DNA from: JAHRAH01 sp051009015
Lineage (GTDB): Bacteria; Pseudomonadota; Gammaproteobacteria; Tethybacterales; Persebacteraceae
Direction of reading: 5' to 3'
Length of the DNA: 8,679 nucleotides
Assembly: GCA_051009015.1 (NCBI GenBank)
Contig: JBPCWZ010000174.1
Coordinates: forward strand, 1-8,679
Below the pieces are notes generated by a model that saw only the letters and a program-made list of their open reading frames with translations, was not told the origin of the DNA and did not search any database. Positions 1 through 6,326 of the stretch are shown here, in pieces. A program made the translations under genes and the position numbers. Each line of letters starts with the position of its first letter. The stretch's first letter is position 1.

Positions 1-343
1 CCCCGCCCCTTGCCTTTTGGCGCAAATGGCGGGTGTGGGTTTGGCGGGCGTGGAGGCGGCGGATTAGGTAGTTTCTGCCGAGTGATAATGCCGTGTAAAA
101 AAGCGTTACGCCAAATGCCGCCGCCCAAGCCGCGCGGTCATAACCCGCATCCGCCCACAAATCCAAAACCGGCATTACAATGTAGCGGTGCGCCAAAATG
201 GAAATGGCAAATGCCAGCGCCGTGTTTTGCCATGCTTCGCGCCAACTCTCGCGGCGGCTTTGCATCGCCGGAGAGGCAAAGTTGTCAAACCTGTCTTGTG
301 TTGCTTGTTGCAAGCCGCCGTTGTTTTCGTTGTTGTCTTTCAT
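1..343 (-). CDS. DUF7220-like small membrane protein, 3' end cut by window edge
   Basis: On the minus strand an ATG at 343 opens a frame that stays open for 114 codons to the window edge, so the C-terminus is missing. The start lies 5 nt after the stop of the upstream dehydrogenase gene, with GGA about 9 nt before the ATG inside that gene, so translational coupling is likely. The protein begins with a polar Asn/Gln-rich stretch, then MQSRRESWREAWQNTALAF, a hydrophobic segment, a short polar loop with Asp/Trp, a second hydrophobic segment (FGVTLFYTALSLGRNYLIRR) and a basic tail. The QSR-S-E-N opening, two membrane segments and a closing R-Y-RR match my memory of DUF7220 proteins, which are often phage-borne; their function is unknown. 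Family assignment is moderate, coding status is good. Confidence 0.7.
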   Translation of the reverse strand, partial: MKDNNENNGGLQQATQDRFDNFASPAMQSRRESWREAWQNTALAFAISILAHRYIVMPVLDLWADAGYDRAAWAAAFGVTLFYTALSLGRNYLIRRLHARQTHTRHLRQKARGG

Positions 344-348
344 TGTTA

Positions 349-1749
349 TTATTCCGTTGTCGCCAGCACTTTGCCGGGGTTCATAATGCCGCGCGGGTCA
401 AGCGCGTTTTTGACGGCGCGCATCGCCGCGACGGACGCCGCATCTTTGTATTGTCGCAAAAGCGCGGTTTTGCTCTGCCCGATGCCGTGCTCCGCGCTGA
501 ATGAGCCGCCATAACGATGCACTCTTTCATAAACTTCCGCGCAAATCGCCGCCGCTGTTTTGTCGTCTTTCTTGTCCGGCATTGCCGATATGTGCAAGTT
601 GCCGTCGCCCAAATGCCCGAAGGCGATAACATACCTGCCCGCGCTTATCTTCGGCAGTTGCGCTTCCAGTGTTGTGATAAAAAGCGCAAGTTGCGATATC
701 GGCAGCGAGACATCCATCTTTATCCACTTGCCGGCTTTTTTTGTCGCTTCGGGAGTCGCTTCCCGCGCATGCCAAAACGCCAGCCGCATCGCTTCGTTTT
801 GCGCCGGGACGGCGTCTTCTATCACGCCCCTTTCCATCGCCCGCGCCAATAATTTTTCGGTTTCGGCTTGTGCTTTCGCATCATCTTCCGCGCCAAACTC
901 AAAAAGCACGGCATAATCCGGCGCATTGTCAAAAGGCGGGCGTATCTGCGGCAGATGCTCGGCAAGCAAATCAAAAAGCAGGCGCGGCATTAGTTCAAAA
1001 GCATGCAACCTGTCGCCCAAATCCGCCCGGCACATATCAAAAAAATCCATCGCCGCATTCGCCGATGCTACGCGGCAAAAAGCGCAGCCGCTTGCGGCGG
1101 GAGAAGAAAACAACTTGAAAACCGCCGAAGTGATAATGCCGAGCGTCCCTTCGGAACCGATGAGAAGATGACGCAAGTCATAGCCGCTGTTGTCTTTTCG
1201 CAAACCCGACAATGCGCCGATGATATCGCCGTTTGGCAAAACCGCCCGCAAACCCAAACACAAATCGCGGCAGTTGCCATAACGCAAAACATTCAACCCC
1301 CCGGCGTTTGTCGCCAGGTTGCCGCCAAGTTGACAACTGCCCTTCGCCCCCAGCACCAGCGGAAAAAGCAAACCCGCCGCCGCCGCCGCCTGCCGCGCAT
1401 CTTCCAGTATGCATCCGGCTTCCGCCGTCAAAGTGCGGTTTCTTTTGTCCACCTTAATAATGGCGCGCATTTTTTTCATCGCTATCATTACCGCCTTGCC
1501 TTCCCCTTCGGCGACCGCCGCCGCCGCATAGCCGGTATTGCCGCCGCGCGCGACAACCGGCGTGTGCGAATCAAAACACGCGCGCACGATTTTGGCGACT
1601 TGTCCCTCGTTTTGCGGAAAAACAACCGCGCGCGGCATTCCGTTATATTCCCCCAGAAAATCCCGCCGGTATTCCCCTGCTACCGCCGCGCCGGTTTGGA
1701 TGTTGTCCGCCCCGCAAATGGTTGCCAGTGTTTTGGTAAGAGTGTCCAT
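349..1749 (-). CDS. FAD-linked oxidase, GlcD family; probable D-2-hydroxyglutarate dehydrogenase
   Basis: A 466-residue flavoprotein dehydrogenase of the FAD-binding PCMH/GlcD family. Visible parts in order are the N-terminal FAD-binding motif VARGGNTGYAAA (67-78), then LGAKGSCQLGGNLATNAGG (133-151), RKDNSGYDLRHLLIGSEGTLG (starting at 184), and the C-terminal oxidase domain with HLGDGNLH (379-386) and AEHGIG (419-424). His379, His386 and Glu420 have the same spacing as the zinc ligands of human D2HGDH (434/441/475). The C-terminus DPRGIMNPGKVL is the usual family ending. The expected reaction is oxidation of D-2-hydroxyglutarate to 2-oxoglutarate, or D-lactate/glycolate to the keto acid, passing electrons to an ETF or quinone. 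It lies 18 nt after the MFS gene, which may carry a related monocarboxylate. D-lactate dehydrogenase is the main alternative; sequence alone does not fix the substrate. Confidence 0.9.
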   Translation of the reverse strand: MDTLTKTLATICGADNIQTGAAVAGEYRRDFLGEYNGMPRAVVFPQNEGQVAKIVRACFDSHTPVVARGGNTGYAAAAVAEGEGKAVMIAMKKMRAIIKVDKRNRTLTAEAGCILEDARQAAAAAGLLFPLVLGAKGSCQLGGNLATNAGGLNVLRYGNCRDLCLGLRAVLPNGDIIGALSGLRKDNSGYDLRHLLIGSEGTLGIITSAVFKLFSSPAASGCAFCRVASANAAMDFFDMCRADLGDRLHAFELMPRLLFDLLAEHLPQIRPPFDNAPDYAVLFEFGAEDDAKAQAETEKLLARAMERGVIEDAVPAQNEAMRLAFWHAREATPEATKKAGKWIKMDVSLPISQLALFITTLEAQLPKISAGRYVIAFGHLGDGNLHISAMPDKKDDKTAAAICAEVYERVHRYGGSFSAEHGIGQSKTALLRQYKDAASVAAMRAVKNALDPRGIMNPGKVLATTE

Positions 1750-1767
1750 CTTTTTCGCCGAAGATGA

Positions 1768-3006
1768 TTATGTCGCAAAGCGGCGGGCGAATGCATCGTC
1801 CGCTTTTTCCACTATCGGATAATGCAAAACCGCCGCCAAAACGCCAAGCGCAATGCAGATAAACCACACCGCATTATAACTTCCGGTTGCGTCAAAAAAC
1901 GCCCCGCCCGAATACGCCCCCAAAGCCGACCCGACCTGATGCGATACAAAAACCACCCCGTAAAGCATTGACATCTGGCGCGTGCCGAAAAACACCGCAA
2001 CAAGCCCGCTTGTCAAAGGCACCGTCCCCAGCCAGAAAAAGCCGATAGCCGCGCCAAACAGCATTACCGCCGCATCGCTCTTTGGCGCGAGCAAAAACAA
2101 AACAATCACCGCCGAACGGCAAAGATAAAAAACCGCCAATGAATTCTTTTTGGAAAACCTGTCGCCCGCCCAGCCGCAAAACATCGTCCCGGCGATATTA
2201 AACAAACCCACCAGCGCCAGAGCATTCGCCGCCGCCTGCGCCGACAAACCGGCATCGGCGACATAAGCCGGCAAATGCGTGGCGATAAACACAACCTGAA
2301 AACCGCAAACAAAAAAACCCGCCAGCAACAAAACATAACTGCGCGATGACAATGCCGTCCGCAGCACCGCTTTGGCGGAAAAATCGGATACTCCCGCAGC
2401 CGCTTGCGCCGCTTGTGCTTTGGTTTTCAACAACGGCGCGAAAAATATCAAAAGCGCGGCGGCAAACGAAAGCATCAACAAAGAATCGCGCGCGCCCAGA
2501 GTCGACAAACCCAACTGCGCCACCGGCACAAACAAAAACTGCCCGAGCGACCCCGCCGCCGATACAATCGCCAAAGAAAAAGAACGGCGCGATGGTTTCG
2601 CCGCCTTGCCGACCGCGCCGAGTATGACCGAAAAGCCCGCCCCCGCCATTCCCGCGCCAATCAGCATTTGCGCCATCAGCAAAGCCCCGCCGCTGCTTGC
2701 CATCGCCATCAACAACATTCCGGCAAAATAAAACACCCCTCCCAATGCCGCCGCCAAAACGGGACCGCGCTTGTCGGCAAGCATGCCAAAAACCGGCGAT
2801 GCCAGCCCCCACACGATATTTTGCATGGCAATGGCAAAAGCAAAATCGCCCCTGTTAATGCCGAGCATTTCCGTAAAAGGCGCAAGGTATAAACCAAAAC
2901 CCTGACGCAAGCCCATCGTTATGCAGATATACACCGCGCCGACCGCGATAATCACCGCCGCCGCGTCTTTGCCGCCGAAGGAGTGTTGATTTTTTGCGCT
3001 TGTCAT
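1768..3006 (-). CDS. MFS transporter, monocarboxylate-type
   Basis: A 412-residue major facilitator superfamily protein with about 12 hydrophobic segments. The loop 2-3 signature is clear at GMLADKRG (74-81), with its second-half counterpart GWAGDRFSKK. The N-terminal segment MGLRQGFGLYLAPF followed by MQNIVWGLASPVFG resembles MCT/oxalate-formate-antiporter-like MFS members, which move small organic anions in symport or antiport with protons. It sits in the inner membrane. The gene is 22 nt downstream of leuA and 18 nt upstream of the flavin dehydrogenase, so co-transcription with both is likely. The substrate is inferred only from the neighbourhood: a 2-hydroxy or 2-keto acid is plausible. 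The Shine-Dalgarno is weak, so expression may rely on coupling to leuA. Confidence 0.88.
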   Translation of the reverse strand: MTSAKNQHSFGGKDAAAVIIAVGAVYICITMGLRQGFGLYLAPFTEMLGINRGDFAFAIAMQNIVWGLASPVFGMLADKRGPVLAAALGGVFYFAGMLLMAMASSGGALLMAQMLIGAGMAGAGFSVILGAVGKAAKPSRRSFSLAIVSAAGSLGQFLFVPVAQLGLSTLGARDSLLMLSFAAALLIFFAPLLKTKAQAAQAAAGVSDFSAKAVLRTALSSRSYVLLLAGFFVCGFQVVFIATHLPAYVADAGLSAQAAANALALVGLFNIAGTMFCGWAGDRFSKKNSLAVFYLCRSAVIVLFLLAPKSDAAVMLFGAAIGFFWLGTVPLTSGLVAVFFGTRQMSMLYGVVFVSHQVGSALGAYSGGAFFDATGSYNAVWFICIALGVLAAVLHYPIVEKADDAFARRFAT

Positions 3007-3028
3007 CGCTTTGTCGCCGCCGCTTTTG

Positions 3029-4591
3029 TCATACCGCCGCGCCGGTCTTTTGCGGATGCATGCGCGCCCCCGCTTTTGCCACCGCCGTCAAACGCGCCAG
3101 CGCATTAAGATACGCCTTGACCGAAGCGACGACGATGTCGGTGTCGCTGCCCGCGCCGGTCGCATCCATTCCGTCTTTTCGCAAGCGCACCGAAACTTCG
3201 CCTTGCGCATCGCTGCCGCCGGTAATGCCGCGCACGGAATACAAAACCAATTCGGCGTCTTTTGCCTCCGCCGCTATCTTGCCAATCGCGCCAAAGGCGG
3301 CGTCTATCATGCCGTCTCCTTCGCACTCCGCACTTTGCACTTTGTTGTTTTTTGCCAGCGTGAGTTTGGCGCGCGGTTTGCCGCCGCTTTCGCTGGTGAA
3401 TTGATAATCGTGCAGTTGCCATCCGCCGCCTTCGCTTGCCGCGCCACCGTCGGCGATGGTCAGCAAATCTTCGTCAAAGATATCGCGTTTTTTGTCCGCC
3501 AATTCCTTAAATTTGGCAAAAGCGCTTTGCAGTTGCGCGTCATCGGCAAAATGAAAGCCGAGTTCTGCCAGGCGCGTCTTGAAGGCGTTGCGCCCCGAGA
3601 GTTTGCCGAGGCGGATGGTGTTGGATTGCCAGCCGACATCTTCCGCCGCCATAATCTCATAAGTTTCCTTGTCTTTGAGAACGCCGTCCTGATGAATGCC
3701 CGACTCGTGAGCGAAAGCATTGACGCCGACAATCGCCTTATTGGGCTGCACGGCAAAGCCGGTTACCGCCGAGACCAAACGGCTGGCGCGCAAAAGTTGC
3801 TTTGTGTCAATGGTGGTATCGCAGGAAAAAAAATCCCGCCGCGTGCGCACCGCCATAATCACTTCTTCCAAAGCGGTATTGCCGGCGCGCTCTCCGATGC
3901 CGTTTATGGTTCCTTCAACCTGCCGCGCCCCTTCGGCGACCGCCGCCAGAGAGTTGGCAACGGCAACGCCAAGATCATTATGACAATGCACCGAAAACAC
4001 CGCCCGCCCGGCATTTGGCACCCGCTCGCGCAAACGGCGGATGAGGTTGCCAAACTGCGCGGGCATGTTATAGCCGACCGTATCCGGTATGTTGACGGTT
4101 GTCGCCCCGGCGTCAATGACCGCTTCCAAAACACGGCACAAAAAATCCTCCTCCGAGCGTCCGGCATCTTCGGGCGAAAACTCAACATCATCGGTGTATG
4201 TGCGCGCGAGTTTGACGGCGGCGACGGCGGCATCCAAAACCTCTTGCGGCGACATCTGCAGTTTGCGCCGCATGTGAATGGGCGAAGTGGCGATGAAAGT
4301 GTGCAGGCGTTTGCGCCGCGCGGGCGCGAGGGATTGCCCGGCCGCTTCTATGTCTTTGACATTGGCGCGGGCGAGGGCGCACACCGTGCTTTCGCGAATG
4401 GTTTCGGCGATGGCTTTGACGGCGGCAAAATCGCCGCGGCTGGAAACCGGAAAACCGGCTTCTATGACATCAACGCGCAGTTGTTCCAATTGCAGCGCGA
4501 TCTTGAGTTTTTCTTCGCGGTTCATGGACGCGCCGGCGCTTTGTTCGCCGTCGCGCAAGGTGGTGTCAAAGATGATGAGTTTGTCGTTCAT
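3029..4591 (-). CDS. leuA: 2-isopropylmalate synthase
   Basis: This enzyme condenses acetyl-CoA with 2-oxoisovalerate to give 2-isopropylmalate, the committed step of leucine biosynthesis. From the chosen ATG at 4591 the protein has 520 residues, close to the usual length of the long bacterial LeuA class. FDTTLRDGEQSAGA (8-21) is the TIM-barrel start with the metal-binding Asp. VHCHNDLG (201-208) supplies His202 and His204, Asn238 lies in GIGERAGNTALEE, and NAFAHESGIHQDG (291-303) is the linker signature. Residues from about 390 form the regulatory LeuA dimer domain that usually binds leucine for feedback inhibition. The frame extends upstream to 4735, but those 48 residues are proline-rich and unlike LeuA, and the ATG at 4591 aligns with family starts. 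The Shine-Dalgarno is weak. It has its own promoter and an unusual leader. Confidence 0.97.
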   Translation of the reverse strand: MNDKLIIFDTTLRDGEQSAGASMNREEKLKIALQLEQLRVDVIEAGFPVSSRGDFAAVKAIAETIRESTVCALARANVKDIEAAGQSLAPARRKRLHTFIATSPIHMRRKLQMSPQEVLDAAVAAVKLARTYTDDVEFSPEDAGRSEEDFLCRVLEAVIDAGATTVNIPDTVGYNMPAQFGNLIRRLRERVPNAGRAVFSVHCHNDLGVAVANSLAAVAEGARQVEGTINGIGERAGNTALEEVIMAVRTRRDFFSCDTTIDTKQLLRASRLVSAVTGFAVQPNKAIVGVNAFAHESGIHQDGVLKDKETYEIMAAEDVGWQSNTIRLGKLSGRNAFKTRLAELGFHFADDAQLQSAFAKFKELADKKRDIFDEDLLTIADGGAASEGGGWQLHDYQFTSESGGKPRAKLTLAKNNKVQSAECEGDGMIDAAFGAIGKIAAEAKDAELVLYSVRGITGGSDAQGEVSVRLRKDGMDATGAGSDTDIVVASVKAYLNALARLTAVAKAGARMHPQKTGAAV

Positions 4592-4753
4592 TGTGCTTGC
4601 TCGTTTGCCCGCGCCGCCGCTATCAACGGGGCGCGGGTTGGAAAAAAAGGGGAGGGGGTTGGGGGGAGGGGGTTGTGTTACTGCGCCGGCACGCGCAGCA
4701 GCGGCGCAAGAAGGCAGGCGGGCAAAAAGCGGCAAAAACCAAACACAACCGAC
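4592..4753 (-). promoter_or_regulatory. leuA 5' leader, possible leucine-responsive attenuator
   Basis: This is the transcribed leader between the promoter and leuA. A short frame from a GTG at 4747 to a stop at 4678-4680 encodes 22 residues, five of them Leu (one TTG and paired CTT CTT and CTG CTG), ending LLAPLLRVPAQ. The 9-nt segments at 4742-4750 and 4671-4679 are perfectly complementary and would form a stem enclosing a GCGCCG/CGGCGC hairpin; the short frame stops inside the downstream arm. Next comes a C-rich tract without G (about 4642-4680), resembling a Rho entry site, then a CCCGCGCC/GGCGCGGG hairpin before leuA. No hairpin with a U-run terminator is present. Leucine-codon leader peptides control leu operons in enterobacteria; applying that here is inference, and the GTG would lie almost at the transcript 5' end. 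Confidence 0.3.
4649..4672 (+). other. G-quadruplex motif in the leuA leader (template strand)
   Basis: The plus strand carries four G-runs of 4, 5, 6 and 5 bases separated by loops of 1, 2 and 1 nt (A, TT, A). Very short loops and long runs predict a stable quadruplex. The motif is on the strand used as template for leuA, so it could stall RNA polymerase, and the matching RNA is the C-rich tract. Confidence 0.7.
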
Positions 4754-4782
4754 ATAATACCACTTTGGCGGGCGAATGTCAA
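4754..4782 (-). promoter_or_regulatory. sigma70 promoter for the leuA operon
   Basis: Read on the minus strand, TTGACA (4782-4777) is followed by a 17-nt spacer and TATTAT (4759-4754). A TGG directly before the -10 gives an extended -10. The -35 is consensus and the -10 differs at one base. Transcription should begin near 4747, leaving a leader of roughly 155 nt before the leuA ATG. It lies just after the end of the cytochrome gene. Confidence 0.8.
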
Positions 4783-4807
4783 GTTAACCGGCGCCTGTTG
4801 GCTTTTG

Positions 4808-5497
4808 TTATGGCGCGAGCCCGGAGATATAGGCGGCGAGGGCTTTGATATCTTCCTCACTGAGTCGGGCGGCAATGTCGCTCATTACCGAATGTTGGCG
4901 CGCGCCGCTTGCATAATCGGCGAGGGCGGATGCGGTATAAGCGGAATGTTGACCGGAAAGTGCCGGATATGCCCCCGGTATGCCGCCGCCGTCCGCTATA
5001 TGACAAGCGGCGCAAGCGGGAATGTTGCGTTTGATATCGCCGCCGCGATAGAGGTTTTCGCCGCTTTTGGCGAGTTTCATATCGTCCGCGCCGCTTATCG
5101 GGCGGGGGCGGGCGGAAAGATAAGCGGAGATGTCGTTTATGTCGTCATCGCCGAGCGTTGTCGCCATTGCCGCCATTGCCGCATTGGCTTTGGGGTTGTC
5201 GCGATAGTAAAAAAGTTTGTCGCGCAAATAGTCAAAATGCTGACCGGCGAGAATCGGATTAGCGGCGATTTGGCTTGCGCCGCCGACCCCATGGCATACC
5301 ATGCAGGATTGATTGTAAAGTTGCCCGCCCGCCGTAGCATCGCCTTCTTCGGCTTTGGCGGCAAAGGCGACAAAGGCGGCGCAAAAAAACAGCGCGCAAA
5401 TAAACAGGTGAAAAAGGCGAAAAAAGCGCGCAACAACCGGCGCGCCCGCCGGCAACTTCGCCGGCAACTTCGCAATATGCATGTCAAAAACCCGCAT
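4808..5497 (-). CDS. diheme cytochrome c, c4-type
   Basis: A periplasmic electron carrier with two class I cytochrome c domains. From the ATG at 5497 there are 229 residues. A basic N-terminus precedes a hydrophobic signal segment (FHLFICALFFCAAFVAFA, about 29-46), with probable cleavage near AKA. Heme sites are CMVCH (65-69) and CAACH (162-166). Probable axial Met ligands lie in MAAMAT (about 108-113) and in HSVMSDIAARLSEEDI (around 205), a typical c4 pattern. Such proteins pass electrons from the bc1 complex to terminal oxidases such as cbb3. An ATG at 5536 would extend the protein and overlap holC by 20 nt; an ATG at 5482 would shorten it. The 5497 start avoids the overlap. A TAGAAT hexamer just upstream could be a weak internal -10. 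It follows holC closely. Confidence 0.9.
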   Translation of the reverse strand: MRVFDMHIAKLPAKLPAGAPVVARFFRLFHLFICALFFCAAFVAFAAKAEEGDATAGGQLYNQSCMVCHGVGGASQIAANPILAGQHFDYLRDKLFYYRDNPKANAAMAAMATTLGDDDINDISAYLSARPRPISGADDMKLAKSGENLYRGGDIKRNIPACAACHIADGGGIPGAYPALSGQHSAYTASALADYASGARQHSVMSDIAARLSEEDIKALAAYISGLAP

Positions 5498-5516
5498 CGC
5501 CGCCGATTCTACCGCA

Positions 5517-5954
5517 TTATCCCGCCGAAATGGCATTGGCGATATTGTGAATGTTTATCTCACAACCGCGGTCGGCGAATATTGCCTTTTGCTGCCGCAG
5601 CGTGTCGTCATCGGGCGGGGCGATGACGATATGCCCGAAGGCGGAGATATCATCCGGCACATCTCCCCCCCACAATATCAAAACATTGGCGGCGGCGGGC
5701 GCATCTTCGCCGCTTTCCGCGATTAGCACCGGCGTGTTGTCTTCGGCATTAAAGGCGTTTGTGCGGGCATGCGGGATGAAGTTTCCGGCGCGCGCCGTCC
5801 ACAGGCGCTCGTCCAGTTCGTCCGCCTTGCCCGGTGCGGTAATGACAAGCGCATCCCATCCCCGGGCGAGGATTTTTTGTTCCAGAAAGTTCAACAAAAA
5901 CCCCTCCCGCGCCCTTTCGCCGCCGCGAATAAGATAAAAAACCACTCTTGGCAT
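5517..5954 (-). CDS. holC: DNA polymerase III chi subunit
   Basis: A 145-residue protein matching HolC, the chi subunit of the DNA polymerase III clamp loader, which binds single-stranded DNA-binding protein and pairs with psi. It opens MPRVVFYLIRGGERAREGF and has the family signature LDERLWTARAGNFIPHAR near residues 47-64, equivalent to the LD-LW-F--FLPH motif of known chi proteins. A central NVLILWGGDVPDD segment and a C-terminal alpha/beta half follow, giving the normal length. In E. coli holC lies between pepA and valS; here the upstream neighbour is divergent and unrelated, and a cytochrome gene follows. It is the first gene of the minus-strand block, with an extended -10 box just upstream. 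The family is restricted to proteobacteria, which supports the taxonomic guess. Confidence 0.87.
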   Translation of the reverse strand: MPRVVFYLIRGGERAREGFLLNFLEQKILARGWDALVITAPGKADELDERLWTARAGNFIPHARTNAFNAEDNTPVLIAESGEDAPAAANVLILWGGDVPDDISAFGHIVIAPPDDDTLRQQKAIFADRGCEINIHNIANAISAG

Positions 5955-5963
5955 ATTGCCGAA

Positions 5964-5972
5964 ATTGTAGCA
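5964..5972 (-). promoter_or_regulatory. extended -10 box upstream of holC
   Basis: On the minus strand TGC TACAAT fits the extended -10 pattern TGnTATAAT with one mismatch, ending 9 nt before the holC ATG. A poor -35 candidate (TTGCCT) lies 20 nt upstream of the hexamer. If used, the untranslated leader would be only a few nucleotides long. No clear Shine-Dalgarno is seen. Confidence 0.4.
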
Positions 5973-6143
5973 CTTCCGCCGCCCGAAAAAGGCAAAAACA
6001 AAAAGCCGCCAATGATGACCAAAGTCATCCGCCCCGTGAAAACGCGGCGGATGAAGGTGGCGATGATGAAAATGGCGTCAATGGCAAAATGGCGGCAAAA
6101 GCGAAAAAAATGGCAAAGATGGTTTTATGGCGGGTTTTGTGTG

Positions 6144-6149
6144 TATAAT
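6144..6149 (+). promoter_or_regulatory. -10 box for the inverse autotransporter gene
   Basis: A perfect TATAAT lies 36 nt before the ATG at 6186. The -35 region 17 nt upstream (GGTTTT) is poor, so an activator or a relaxed -35 may be involved. The region 5955-6185 between the divergent holC and this gene otherwise holds only A/G-rich runs of ATGGC-like words and no convincing gene. Confidence 0.55.
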
Positions 6150-6174
6150 GGCTTTTATCAATCTAACAACCGGA

Positions 6175-6180
6175 AAGGAG
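6175..6180 (+). promoter_or_regulatory. Shine-Dalgarno AAGGAG deciding the start at 6186
   Basis: AAGGAG is followed by 5 nt and ATG at 6186. It is the strongest ribosome binding site in the window. It shows that the true start of the adhesin gene lies upstream of the octamer repeat rather than at the internal TTG near 6511. Confidence 0.8.
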
Positions 6181-6185
6181 CGCAG

Positions 6186-6326
6186 ATGACAAAAGACGAC
6201 ACCACCAACGAACACGCCGTTAGAATCGGCAATCGGCATATCGGCTCGGCGGCTCGGCGGCTCGGCGGCTCGGCGGCTCGGCGGGCTTGTCCTTTGCCTA
6301 ATCGCCATCGCGGCGATAACCGCTAA
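6186..6326 (+). CDS. Truncated leader product of the OFF-phase adhesin gene
   Basis: This is the peptide actually encoded at the present octamer copy number: 46 residues, MTKDDTTNEHAVRIGNRHIG followed by SAARRLGGSAARRACPLP and a short polar end. It has no membrane segment because the frame shift destroys the signal-peptide core. It is probably not functional by itself and serves only as the front of the adhesin when in frame. Confidence 0.5.
   Translation: MTKDDTTNEHAVRIGNRHIGSAARRLGGSAARRACPLPNRHRGDNR

Noticed and set aside
1431..1440. AAAGTGCGGT, resembling the Haemophilus DNA uptake core
   Set aside because: Only one instance was noticed, inside the dehydrogenase gene, and no enrichment is visible; a chance match is likely. 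I also did not see the Neisseria GCCGTCTGAA uptake word.
4592..4735. A 48-residue N-terminal extension of LeuA
   Set aside because: The extension is low-complexity and proline-rich, the downstream ATG matches the family start, and the extension covers the G-quadruplex/C-rich leader.
3011..5626. An 871-codon open frame on the plus strand opposite leuA and the cytochrome gene
   Set aside because: It is antisense to two clearly identified genes, has no family-like sequence, and reflects GC-rich codon bias keeping the opposite strand open.
5955..6120. Hydrophobic minus-strand translations upstream of holC (e.g. TIFAIFFAFAAILPL)
   Set aside because: The hydrophobic stretches are split over two frames with stops, have no Shine-Dalgarno, and can be explained by the T-rich complement of ATGGC/AAAA runs.
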